DNA of 6,660 nucleotides from Gallicola sp. (GCA_012798975.1 JAAZME010000370.1:1-6660); one strand, 5' to 3'; shown: positions 1-5,546, numbered from the stretch's first letter. A program made the numbers and translations. The notes: a model not told the origin generated them from the letters alone.

Positions 1-1
1 A

Positions 2-82
2 GAAAGAGAAGAATTGGAAGCCTTTCAGCCCCAAGCAATAATAGATCATCCTAAAGAGATTTTAAATTTTTTAGATAAATAA
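2..82 (+). CDS. C-terminal fragment of an unidentified protein (5' end outside the window)
   Basis: An open frame enters from the left edge and ends at TAA (80-82), giving 26 residues that finish in HPKEILNFLDK. The sequence is acidic and helix-like and shows no recognisable motif, so no function is proposed. It ends 65 bases before the encapsulin cargo gene. The spacer between them holds a perfect A/T inverted repeat and no clear terminator, so the gene could be part of the same transcript. The reading frame is inferred because the other plus-strand frames close earlier or lack gene-like composition. The call is uncertain because so little is visible. Confidence 0.5.
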   Translation, partial: EREELEAFQPQAIIDHPKEILNFLDK

Positions 83-94
83 AAATTTATTGGG

Positions 95-131
95 TATAAA
101 TAAATTGTTGAGTAAATAATTTATTTATAAT
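95..131 (+). promoter_or_regulatory. A/T inverted repeat before the encapsulin operon, possible operator/promoter
   Basis: TATAAATAAATT (95-106) and AATTTATTTATA (118-129) are perfect 12-base inverted arms around an 11-base centre. Nested in this is TAAATAATTTATTTA (113-127), a perfect 7-1-7 palindrome, which is the layout of Fur/PerR-family operators. It matches the PerR and Fur consensus sequences poorly. TATAAT (126-131) could be a -10 box, but transcription from it would start inside the ribosome binding site (134-140). TATAAA (95-100) is another weak candidate. The palindromes are seen; the operator role is inferred. In such AT-rich DNA chance palindromes are common. Confidence 0.35.
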
Positions 132-147
132 TGAAAGGAGAATTATA

Positions 148-495
148 ATGAGTGATTATCATGAATTACCTGAATATTTAGATGAAAAGACAAGAGGTCA
201 AGTACGAGCGTTAAATAGTTTAAAAGAAGAGATCGAAGCAGTAGACTGGTACAACCAAAGAGTTGCTGCAACAGAAGATCCTGAACTAAAACAAATTTTA
301 GAGCATAACCGAGACGAAGAAATCGAACACTGTGCTATGCTGTTAGAATACCTAAGAAGAAACATGGATGCTTGGGATGACGAATTGAGTACTTATTTAT
401 TTACATCCGATAATATTTTGGAAGTAGAAGAAAAAGGAGAAGCTGGTGAAGAAGAGGAATCTGCCGGCGACGATTTAGGAATAGGACAATTATAG
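148..495 (+). CDS. Encapsulated ferritin-like protein (EncFtn), encapsulin cargo
   Basis: This 115-residue protein belongs to the encapsulated ferritin family, whose members form ring-shaped decamers with ferroxidase activity inside encapsulin shells. It has the family's two-helix core. The motif EEIEAVDWY (27-35) and the motif HNRDEEIEH (53-61) supply the residues matching the Rhodospirillum rubrum ferroxidase ligands: E28, E58 and H61. W34 and Y35 are also kept. An acidic linker (92-109) leads to the C-terminal cargo-loading peptide DLGIGQL, which docks inside the shell. The start is supported by AAAGGAG seven bases upstream. The shell gene follows 26 bases after the stop, so the two are almost certainly co-transcribed. 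The likely role is oxidising Fe(II) so that iron is stored as mineral in the capsid, which also limits iron-driven oxidative damage. Family assignment is strong; regulation by iron or peroxide is not shown. Confidence 0.95.
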   Translation: MSDYHELPEYLDEKTRGQVRALNSLKEEIEAVDWYNQRVAATEDPELKQILEHNRDEEIEHCAMLLEYLRRNMDAWDDELSTYLFTSDNILEVEEKGEAGEEEESAGDDLGIGQL

Positions 496-521
496 TTTAG
501 ATTTTAAGAAAGGAGATTATT

Positions 522-1313
522 ATGGGATTTTTAAAGAAAAATACTGCATTAGTCGGGGAAGAATTATGGGCTGAATTAGAAGGCCGCGCAAAAGAGGTTA
601 TCAGCTCTATGACCACAACACGAAGAGTATTGCAGGTATCTGGACCAAAAGGATTAGATTATAATGCTGTAAAAGAAGGCCGTTTAGATTCTGTAAAAGA
701 AGGAGATATCGAAGTAGGAACCTATAGAGTAAAACCTCTTATCGAAGTCCGAAGAAACTTTTCTCTGCCTCGAACTGAATTAGATAATTTTTACCGCGGC
801 GCTAAAGATATCGAGTTGGATAATTTAGAGCAGGCTGTTCGGGAAATTACGCTTTTTGAAGAAGAAGCTGTATTGAACGGCTATGAAGAAGGAAATATAC
901 AAGGTTTGACTGCTGCGTCAGAAAAAACTTTCGAATTAGGAAAAAGCGGAGACGAGATTTTAAGAGCCATTTCAGAAGCAAAATATTCCTTAATGGATAA
1001 TTATGCTGAAGGTCCTTATGATTTGGTACTTTCTCCAGAAGCCTATGACCGTTTGAATCAGATATATGAAGGTGCTCCTCTTCTTCCGATCGTAGGAAAA
1101 CTTCTTGATGGCGGAGTTATACTTCGTTCTAAGTCTGTAAATGGAGCTATTATGATCCCTCATCGCCACGAAGATTTAGAATTAACAATAGGACAAGACT
1201 TTGCGATAGCTTACGACAGCTATGATGAAGAAAATGTAAACTTCTTCGTTACAGAGTCCTTTACCTTTAGAATTTTAGATGAAAGCATTATTGCAGCATT
1301 CACTGTTAAATAG
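522..1313 (+). CDS. Family 1 encapsulin shell protein (HK97-fold nanocompartment)
   Basis: This 263-residue protein matches the length and sequence pattern of family 1 encapsulins such as that of Thermotoga maritima (about 264 residues). Recognisable stretches are the N-terminal helix (MGFLKKNTAL), the E-loop region around residues 45-75, ELDNFYRG (86-93), EGPYDLVLSPEAYDR in the peripheral domain, LTIGQDFAIAY, and FFVTESFTFRILDE near the C-terminus. By length it should build a small T=1 shell of 60 subunits. The Trp reported to bind flavin in the Thermotoga shell appears to be Thr85 here, so flavin binding is not expected at that site; this rests on an alignment by eye. AAAGGAG sits six bases before the ATG. 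The gene directly follows its cargo gene and ends just before an intrinsic terminator. Its N-terminal inner face should bind the DLGIGQL peptide of the cargo. Confidence 0.95.
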   Translation: MGFLKKNTALVGEELWAELEGRAKEVISSMTTTRRVLQVSGPKGLDYNAVKEGRLDSVKEGDIEVGTYRVKPLIEVRRNFSLPRTELDNFYRGAKDIELDNLEQAVREITLFEEEAVLNGYEEGNIQGLTAASEKTFELGKSGDEILRAISEAKYSLMDNYAEGPYDLVLSPEAYDRLNQIYEGAPLLPIVGKLLDGGVILRSKSVNGAIMIPHRHEDLELTIGQDFAIAYDSYDEENVNFFVTESFTFRILDESIIAAFTVK

Positions 1314-1320
1314 CAGATAA

Positions 1321-1381
1321 AAAAAGAGTAAAAGAGTGAAGATATTGTAGAAAAGCGGAAAGATACCGCTTTTCTTTTTTT
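1321..1381 (+). repeat. Dispersed purine-rich hairpin repeat, copy A
   Basis: Starting 7 bases after the encapsulin stop, the order is AAAAAGAGT, then AAAGAGTGAAG, then TAGAAAAGCGG, a short loop, and CCGCTTTTCT. The same order appears, diverged, at 2774-2840 on the minus strand and in part at 2519-2580 and 6606-6660. The hairpin half acts here as the operon terminator, entered separately. Confidence 0.55.
1349..1381 (+). terminator. Intrinsic terminator of the encapsulin operon
   Basis: AGAAAAGCGG (1349-1358) pairs perfectly with CCGCTTTTCT (1366-1375) around a seven-base loop and is followed by an uninterrupted T run (1375-1381). It lies 36 bases after the encapsulin stop. The opposite strand has no T run after the stem, so it should work in the plus direction only. 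Confidence 0.85.
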
Positions 1382-1520
1382 GGTTAAATATCTTATACTT
1401 CTTTTGTATAGGAATTACTCTACAATCAAGACAACAATTCTTTATACATAATGACAGATATGGTTTTGATCGGTAGCGAAAAATCAACTATCCCTATGGC
1501 CTAATTCCTAGAACCTATTT

Positions 1521-2180
1521 TTAGTCATCCCAGTCGTCATCATCATCGTCATCATCGTCGTCATAATGGTAACTTTGAACTTGCCTTCTGTTTTGCTGAG
1601 GGGCGCGTCTTTGTGTCTGCTGGCGTCTTGGAACTGAAGGAGCAGAGGGCTGTCTTTTAATAGGTGCAGGGGCAGCTCTTCTTGAGTTGTTGTCATTCTC
1701 TTGCTTCTGTTGTGCTCTTCGCTGTTCTTGGGCTGCTTTTTCTTCAGCGGCCTTTTTTTCAGCAGCTTTCTTCTCTTCTTCTGCCCTTTTCTTTTCAGCT
1801 ATCTGCTTTTCTTTCTGCTTCTTAAGTTCATTTCGTCTGTTTAAGTCATCGTTTGTTTGATAATAGAAAGCTTTTGATCCTAATTTACTTCTTTTCTCTT
1901 CTGGAGTTTTGTTCCGAGCATCTTCATCATTCCATACATAGATCGTTTCGCTCTTTACAAGATATGAATTCAAAGATTCGTTCTTATCTTTTGCTTCCTT
2001 GTATTCTTTTAAATCCCCATCCAAGAGAATGACTCCTGTTTTTTTGCTGTTCTTTTGGATTTCCGCTACTATTCTTTTTAAGATGCCCTGATCCTCTTTT
2101 GGATAAGTAGAAGAGATAATGATTTCCGATCCGGAACTGTTGTTGGAATGCTCCACAAGTATCGGGATGAAGGTTTCCAT
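1521..2180 (-). CDS. C-terminal part of a frameshifted secreted protein with poly-Asp tail
   Basis: This 219-residue frame is probably the main body of one secreted protein whose signal peptide lies in 2207-2395. I do not recognise the family. Residues 1-115 look folded (FIPILVEHS, KTGVILLDGDLKEY, SETIYVWNDEDARN). Residues 115-160 are a Lys/Glu/Ala-rich likely coiled coil. Residues 165-205 are Arg/Gln/Pro-rich and probably disordered. The end is YHY, ten aspartates (207-216) and WDD. The frame is open upstream of the first ATG, through IDPKDWEGKK back to the A6 run at 2231-2236, and joins the N-terminal part if one base is added there. GGAAGG upstream of the ATG could allow separate translation, but the product would then lack its export signal. 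Joined length would be 291 residues. The poly-Asp end may bind cations such as calcium, or basic surfaces; this is a guess from composition. Confidence 0.7.
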   Translation of the reverse strand: METFIPILVEHSNNSSGSEIIISSTYPKEDQGILKRIVAEIQKNSKKTGVILLDGDLKEYKEAKDKNESLNSYLVKSETIYVWNDEDARNKTPEEKRSKLGSKAFYYQTNDDLNRRNELKKQKEKQIAEKKRAEEEKKAAEKKAAEEKAAQEQRRAQQKQENDNNSRRAAPAPIKRQPSAPSVPRRQQTQRRAPQQNRRQVQSYHYDDDDDDDDDDWDD

Positions 2181-2206
2181 CTTTTTTCCTTCCCAATCTT
2201 TCGGGT

Positions 2207-2395
2207 CTATAGACCCAGAAGGATCGAGTATTTTTTGATATCTCCGTTTTTTCGTACTTCTACCTCTATAGGGGATTGGGAAGAACCGACAGATACTGCG
2301 GCATAAGTTGTATCCCCAAACAAGCTTAAGTATAGAACAGATCCCATCATTAAAACGGCTAAAAAGAGGGCGGCCCCTTTCAAAATATTTTTCAT
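2207..2395 (-). CDS. N-terminal part (signal peptide) of the frameshifted secreted protein
   Basis: The 62-residue frame begins with a typical Sec signal peptide: MKNILK, then a hydrophobic core (residues 8-26) and a likely cleavage site near TTYA/AVS (32-33). It continues with SPIEVEVRKNGDIKK before going out of frame to YSILLGL and a stop. Shifting frame after the two Lys codons gives ILDPSGSIDPKDWEGKK and then the downstream frame, a natural continuation. AAAGGAG lies 8 bases before this ATG, which is why it is preferred to the earlier in-frame ATG at 2515, whose added 40 residues look non-coding. The protein is exported, either released or wall-associated. No lipobox or sorting signal is seen. 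Confidence 0.65.
   Translation of the reverse strand: MKNILKGAALFLAVLMMGSVLYLSLFGDTTYAAVSVGSSQSPIEVEVRKNGDIKKYSILLGL
2231..2236 (-). other. A6 run where the reading frame is lost
   Basis: On the minus strand the sequence reads ATC AAA AAA TAC. A seventh A would give ATC AAA AAA ATA CTC GAT and fuse the two flanking frames with no stop. A six-base homopolymer is a common place for a sequencing error or a real indel. It is not a canonical X-XXY-YYZ slippery heptamer, because the base before the run is C. Confidence 0.6.
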
Positions 2396-2518
2396 CTTAC
2401 TTCTCCTTTCAGTATTATAATAAGAAATAAATTTTCGAAAGGGAGTGTTTGGTTTCAAAAAAATATTTTCCCTTTCACTATAATATACAAAGGAGAACTC
2501 ATTTTTCGGTACCAATTT

Positions 2519-2580
2519 TAAAAAAAGAGTGAAAGAGGGGAGAGGGGAGTTAATGAAGAAACATGGAACGTGTTTCTTTG
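2519..2580 (+). repeat. Dispersed purine-rich hairpin repeat, copy B
   Basis: TAAAAAAAGAGTGAAAGAGG matches copy A almost exactly in its first half, then GGGGAGTTAATG matches copies C and D. It ends in a different hairpin, AAGAAACATG (2556-2565) with CGTGTTTCTT (2569-2578), a ten-pair stem with one G-T pair. No plus-strand gene lies just upstream, so this is not serving as a terminator of a local gene. Confidence 0.45.
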
Positions 2581-2590
2581 GTAGAATAAG

Positions 2591-2766
2591 TGCATATTTT
2601 TTGGTCTTATTTGGATATCGAAATATGAGTTTCTTTAGAAAGTATTATTTAAATTAAAGATTGAAATCTTATATAATAACATTTCCAATAATCCATCAAT
2701 AAAATTTGTAAAACAACTATAGTCTCCAAACCAAATATCGAATTTCTATAATATATGTTTTAAAAT
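2591..2766. other. AT-rich spacer with no visible gene
   Basis: This stretch is very AT-rich and stop-filled in all frames. It holds only a small hairpin (AAGAT, TGAA, ATCTT near 2658-2671) and chance TATAAT-like words. It could be a decayed gene or repeat, but nothing identifies it. Confidence 0.4.
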
Positions 2767-2800
2767 CTAGAAAAGAAAAACGGTGTATTTCCGCTTTTCT
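2767..2800 (-). terminator. Probable terminator of the maf-DUF523 unit (hairpin of copy C)
   Basis: Reading the minus strand, AGAAAAGCGG (2800-2791) pairs with CCGTTTTTCT (2783-2774) around seven bases, with one G-T pair, and is followed by a T-rich stretch. The mismatch would be A-C on the plus strand, which favours folding in minus-strand RNA. It lies about 115 bases after the DUF523 stop, with the GC-rich island in between. Confidence 0.5.
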
Positions 2801-2840
2801 ACCATAACTCCACTCTATTTTTATACTCTACTCTTTTTCT
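2774..2840 (-). repeat. Dispersed purine-rich hairpin repeat, copy C
   Basis: On the minus strand the order is AGAAAAAGAGTAGAGT, then ATAGAGTGGAGTTATGG, then TAGAAAAGCGG, a loop and CCGTTTTTCTTTTC. It is the same layout as copy A and shares GGAGTTATGG with copy D. It is the most complete copy in the window and abuts the GC-rich island at 2841. Confidence 0.55.
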
Positions 2841-2913
2841 GGCCGCCCTTGAGCGTGCCGCCTAGGTTGCGAAGCAATCCTGCCTAAAGCCTGAGTCCCG
2901 ACAGGGATACCGC
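2841..2913. other. GC-rich structured island between copy C and the DUF523 gene
   Basis: About 65% G+C over 73 bases, against very AT-rich flanks. It contains CCGCC three times, a hairpin AGGTTGC-GAA-GCAATCCT (2864-2881, one bulge) and a short stem TCCC-GACA-GGGA. It begins right at the end of copy C and stops at the DUF523 stop codon. It may be part of one composite repeat with copy C. It does not look like a tRNA or a known riboswitch. Confidence 0.4.
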
Positions 2914-3345
2914 CTATCTCTCCCCTCTACCACACTTCTTTTCTGTAAAGATTTCTATCCCTTCTTTTTCTAAAAGTTCCGCAGTTTTTCCCATGCCCTC
3001 TATAACTGTTGCGCTGAAGCTTCCGTCGTAGATCTCTCCATAGCCGCAGGAGGGGCTTCGTTGTTTTAATACTGCTATATGAATATCATGTTCTTTTGCA
3101 TATTCAAGAGCTTTTTCTGCGCCTTTTAGGAAAAACTCTGTATAATCCTTATTGTCTTTTCCGATGACTTTTCCTTTTATGATTTCGCAGGGAATTCTCG
3201 GGGTAGAAAGTCCTCCTTCTACCTCAGGGCAGAAGGGAAAGACCTCATGTTTTTCCTGCAGCTGGGCGATTGTTTCGTTGAAATTATTTCCTCCGTTATA
3301 TTTGCAGTTTTCTCCTAATAGACAAGCGCTAACAAGAATTTTCAT
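2914..3345 (-). CDS. DUF523 family protein, thiouracil desulfurase (TudS)-like
   Basis: This 143-residue protein has the DUF523 signatures VSACLLG (5-11), FCPEVEGGLSTPRIPCE (38-54) and KQRSPSCG (94-101). Members of this family characterised as TudS carry a [4Fe-4S] cluster held by three cysteines and remove sulfur from 2-thiouracil to give uracil. C8, C39 or C53, and C100 are the candidate ligands here; C14 is extra. An oxygen-sensitive cluster fits an anaerobe. The start has AGGAGG eight bases upstream and lies inside the 3' end of maf, overlapping it by 17 bases, so translational coupling is likely. The last residues (CGRGER) are encoded by a purine-rich stretch resembling the start of the dispersed repeats nearby. 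Family membership is clear; substrate is inferred from characterised relatives. Confidence 0.88.
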   Translation of the reverse strand: MKILVSACLLGENCKYNGGNNFNETIAQLQEKHEVFPFCPEVEGGLSTPRIPCEIIKGKVIGKDNKDYTEFFLKGAEKALEYAKEHDIHIAVLKQRSPSCGYGEIYDGSFSATVIEGMGKTAELLEKEGIEIFTEKKCGRGER

Positions 3346-4006
3346 GAAAAAGCCCTCCTAAAGACTGATAAATTTCGCCTAATGGAAATCCTACAATCGT
3401 GTTGTAATCGCCCCAGATCCATTCTACGAAGAGTCCTGCTTCTTCTTGGATTCCATAAGCTCCGGCCTTGTCTTGGGCCTTGCCTTCCTTAACATATCTC
3501 TTTGCAGTATCCAGAAGTACTCCCTCTAGTTTTCGGAATTTTACAGCGGCGGAAAGATAAAAGTTATCATAGTTTTCTTTGTTTTTATACAGGCAGACTC
3601 CCGTTGTCACGTAATGAATGCGGCCGGATAATGAAAGAAGCATTTTCAAAGCTTCTTTCTGATTTTTAGGCTTGCCTAAGATTTGGTCTTCTAAAAGCAC
3701 TGTAGTATCTGCAGTAATAAGAATTTCTTCTTCTTTCACAGGAATTGTTTCGGCTTTTGCCCTTGCGAGAAGTGCTGTTGCTATAGAGTTTTTTACGAGA
3801 GGATCTTTTTCATCGATTGAGGTCTGAAGTTCTTTTAAAATGGTATCTTCTTCCAGGGAAGGAGAGGTGCAGCGGACAGGTTCTTTTAGTTGTGATATCA
3901 TTTGAATCCTGCGGGGGGACGAACTCCCCAAATGAATTTTCTCGTTTCCTGAAAAGATAAGACTTTTATTTAAATAACAAGTTTTGATTCGTTCTTCTAT
4001 ATTCAT
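3329..4006 (-). CDS. maf: Maf family nucleoside triphosphate pyrophosphatase (dTTP/UTP type)
   Basis: Maf proteins hydrolyse non-canonical and some canonical pyrimidine NTPs to the monophosphate plus pyrophosphate and are also linked to septum control. Motifs seen are IHLGSSSPRR (24-33; substrate phosphate binding), ITADTTVLLEDQILGKP (97-113, with likely catalytic D100), and KAGAYGIQ (180-187), the form typical of the YhdE/dTTP-UTP subfamily. NTIVGFPL (202-209) is the usual C-terminal motif. At 225 residues it is longer than the usual 190 or so because of about 23 residues before the conserved start (MNIEERIKTCYLNK and on). That start is supported by AGGAGG five bases upstream and there is no Met closer to the motif. 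TATAAT (4029-4024) lies just upstream. It is divergent from the PTS-like gene across 91 bases and coupled to the DUF523 gene. Confidence 0.92.
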   Translation of the reverse strand: MNIEERIKTCYLNKSLIFSGNEKIHLGSSSPRRIQMISQLKEPVRCTSPSLEEDTILKELQTSIDEKDPLVKNSIATALLARAKAETIPVKEEEILITADTTVLLEDQILGKPKNQKEALKMLLSLSGRIHYVTTGVCLYKNKENYDNFYLSAAVKFRKLEGVLLDTAKRYVKEGKAQDKAGAYGIQEEAGLFVEWIWGDYNTIVGFPLGEIYQSLGGLFHENSC

Positions 4007-4097
4007 AATAACCTCCTGATTTTATTATAACCAATGAAGACTTATTTTTCTTTTCGAACTTTGATGTTCTTTATAGTAGAATAGAAGGAGGTAGAAA

Positions 4098-5453
4098 ATG
4101 ATTCGAAGAAAGGGAGTGATCCAGATGGAAATGAAAGAGCTGCTGCGGGAAGATTTAATGATATTAGAATTAAAGACGGACACAGAAGAAGCTGTCCTTG
4201 ATGAAATGATCGAGAGACTTCATGAAAGAGAGGTCTTAAACGATCGTGAAAAATTTAAGGGAGAGATTTTGAAGGAAGAGCGTCAGGAATCTACAGGAAT
4301 CGGAAACGGAGTTGCCATTCCTTATGCAAAGACAAATGCCGTATTGGAGCCGGCGGTGCTTTTTGCAAGAAGTTCCCAAGGGATTGACTTTGATTCTGTA
4401 GACGACATGCCTGTTTATCTTTTTTTTATGACAGCTTGTCCCGACGGTTCGGAAGCGGAATATATCCATCCGCTGACAGATCTTTATAATTTATTATTAA
4501 TCGACGGCTTTATCGACCGCTTAAGAAGAGCAGAAGATGCGGATGAAATATATGATTTGATTGATAGAGGACTTACAGGAGAGTTTGGCGAGCTTGGAGA
4601 GATGGAGCCGATAGAATATCATCCGTTTATAGCTGTAATTACTTCTTCAAATAAAGGATCCAACTATGCGGATTTAGCTGTAGAGGCTTTTAGCGAAGCT
4701 GCAGAAGACTTAAATGTGGCGATTAAAGTAGAAGTTGATCATGAAGATGGAGTTGAAAATCCTTTAACAGAGAATGATATCGACCGGGCTTTTGGAATTA
4801 TTATTGCCAGCGAGATGAAGATGAACCTTGAGCGGTTTCGAGGAAAGCATATTATAAAAGTTCCTGTTTCAGAAGGGATAAGACAGCCCCAAGCCTTAAT
4901 CAATCGAATACTGGATCATATTCCCCAAGAGTTAAAAGAGGATGATGATCGGGAAAGAAAGCCGGGAAAAGAAAAAATGGGCAAACAGAAAGTCCGTTTT
5001 CTTGAAACCCTGCCCATAAGCATTTATACGTTTATCTCTTTTTTCATAGCAGGACTGGTCCTGTATGGAGTATCACTTCTTTTGCAGGGGAATTTCGGAG
5101 ACAGCTACGTATATTTCTTCGCTAACACTTTAGGAAAAAGAATCCTGCAGTTTTTTATTATACTATTATCTGGTTTTATTGCATTAAAATCTGGTATCGA
5201 TTCTGCCTGGCTGCCGGGTATGATCGCAGGATTTATTGCATTGCATATAAATAATGCAGTCATGACGGTTCTCGGCGGGGTTCTTGGAGGGGTGATGACC
5301 GGTTATCTCTATATCATTCTTCAGAAGCTATTGTCATTTCTTCCGGAAGAAATGGAAGATGCTGCTGAAACGATACTGCTGCCTTTATTTGGTCTTCTTT
5401 TAATCGGGGTTTTCATGATTGGCATAGTGCTTCCGATCTTGAATTCTTTTTAA
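4098..5453 (+). CDS. Fructose-PTS-like EIIA-EIIB-partial EIIC protein lacking both phosphoacceptor residues
   Basis: Three parts of a fructose PTS permease are recognisable in 451 residues. EIIA type 2 spans about 12-160. Its active-site motif, normally with His before A-K, reads NGVAIPYAKT, so the phosphorylated His is Tyr76; the supporting His in YIHPLTDLY (H124) is kept. EIIB-Fru spans about 175-277, but its P-loop, normally T-x-C-P-T-G, reads ITSSNKGSNY, so the Cys is Ser184. The tail GIIIASEMKMNLERFRGK, then VPVSEGI, is family-like. A charged linker (278-298) leads to a membrane part (about 305-449) with roughly five or six helices. This matches only the first part of EIIC, which normally runs about 340 residues, and the sugar-binding second half is absent. 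It cannot work as a normal transporter as read, so a sensor or regulatory role is inferred. AGGAGG sits six bases before the ATG; Met10 (4125) is a weaker alternative start. The aldolase gene follows. Confidence 0.8.
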   Translation: MIRRKGVIQMEMKELLREDLMILELKTDTEEAVLDEMIERLHEREVLNDREKFKGEILKEERQESTGIGNGVAIPYAKTNAVLEPAVLFARSSQGIDFDSVDDMPVYLFFMTACPDGSEAEYIHPLTDLYNLLLIDGFIDRLRRAEDADEIYDLIDRGLTGEFGELGEMEPIEYHPFIAVITSSNKGSNYADLAVEAFSEAAEDLNVAIKVEVDHEDGVENPLTENDIDRAFGIIIASEMKMNLERFRGKHIIKVPVSEGIRQPQALINRILDHIPQELKEDDDRERKPGKEKMGKQKVRFLETLPISIYTFISFFIAGLVLYGVSLLLQGNFGDSYVYFFANTLGKRILQFFIILLSGFIALKSGIDSAWLPGMIAGFIALHINNAVMTVLGGVLGGVMTGYLYIILQKLLSFLPEEMEDAAETILLPLFGLLLIGVFMIGIVLPILNSF

Positions 5454-5496
5454 GACGGTGTTAAAAATAGGAGAAATACAATAAGTACGGGTTTTA

Positions 5497-5505
5497 TGAT
5501 ATAAT
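5497..5505 (+). promoter_or_regulatory. Extended -10 promoter of the aldolase gene
   Basis: TGATATAAT contains TG, one base, then consensus TATAAT, a perfect extended -10 element. The -35 position is poor, which extended -10 promoters tolerate. Transcription would start near 5512, about 35 bases before the aldolase ATG. The aldolase may also be read through from the PTS-like gene, since no terminator is visible in the 93-base spacer. Confidence 0.6.
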
Positions 5506-5534
5506 TAATTATGAATTCATATTACATAATTAAT
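5504..5534 (+). promoter_or_regulatory. Palindromic leader of the aldolase gene, possible operator
   Basis: ATTAATTATG (5504-5513) and CATAATTAAT (5525-5534) are perfect inverted arms, and TATGAATTCATA (5510-5521) is a perfect 12-base palindrome inside. They cover the predicted transcription start and the region just before the ribosome binding site, where a repressor or a weak RNA hairpin could act. The role is inferred. Confidence 0.35.
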
Positions 5535-5546
5535 AGGAGGGGTATC

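Noticed and set aside
1275..1487. Minus-strand open frame opposite the encapsulin end and terminator
   Set aside because: It crosses the terminator hairpin and has no ribosome binding site or family features.
1508..1696. Minus-strand open frame rich in Met and Thr
   Set aside because: It is the poly-Asp repeat region read in another frame.
2231..2237. Programmed -1 ribosomal frameshift at the A6 run
   Set aside because: The codons are AAA AAA preceded by C, which does not re-pair well after slipping, and no stimulatory stem is evident. A homopolymer indel is simpler, although slippage is not excluded.
2479..2495. TATAAT followed by AAAGGAG on the plus strand, like a gene start
   Set aside because: No ATG, GTG or TTG with an open frame follows; the next bases run into repeat copy B.
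2396..2515. Longer N-terminus for the signal-peptide frame, from an ATG at 2515
   Set aside because: It would bury the signal peptide behind 40 charged, unrelated residues, whereas the ATG at 2395 has AAAGGAG and begins a normal signal peptide.
3152..3361. Plus-strand open frame opposite the DUF523 gene
   Set aside because: It is antisense to a clear family member and has no supporting features.
4236..4469. Minus-strand open frame inside the PTS-like gene
   Set aside because: It is antisense to well-conserved EIIA domain coding sequence.
5511..5546. Earlier in-frame start of the aldolase
   Set aside because: It overlaps the predicted transcription start, has no ribosome binding site, and adds 12 residues not found in relatives.
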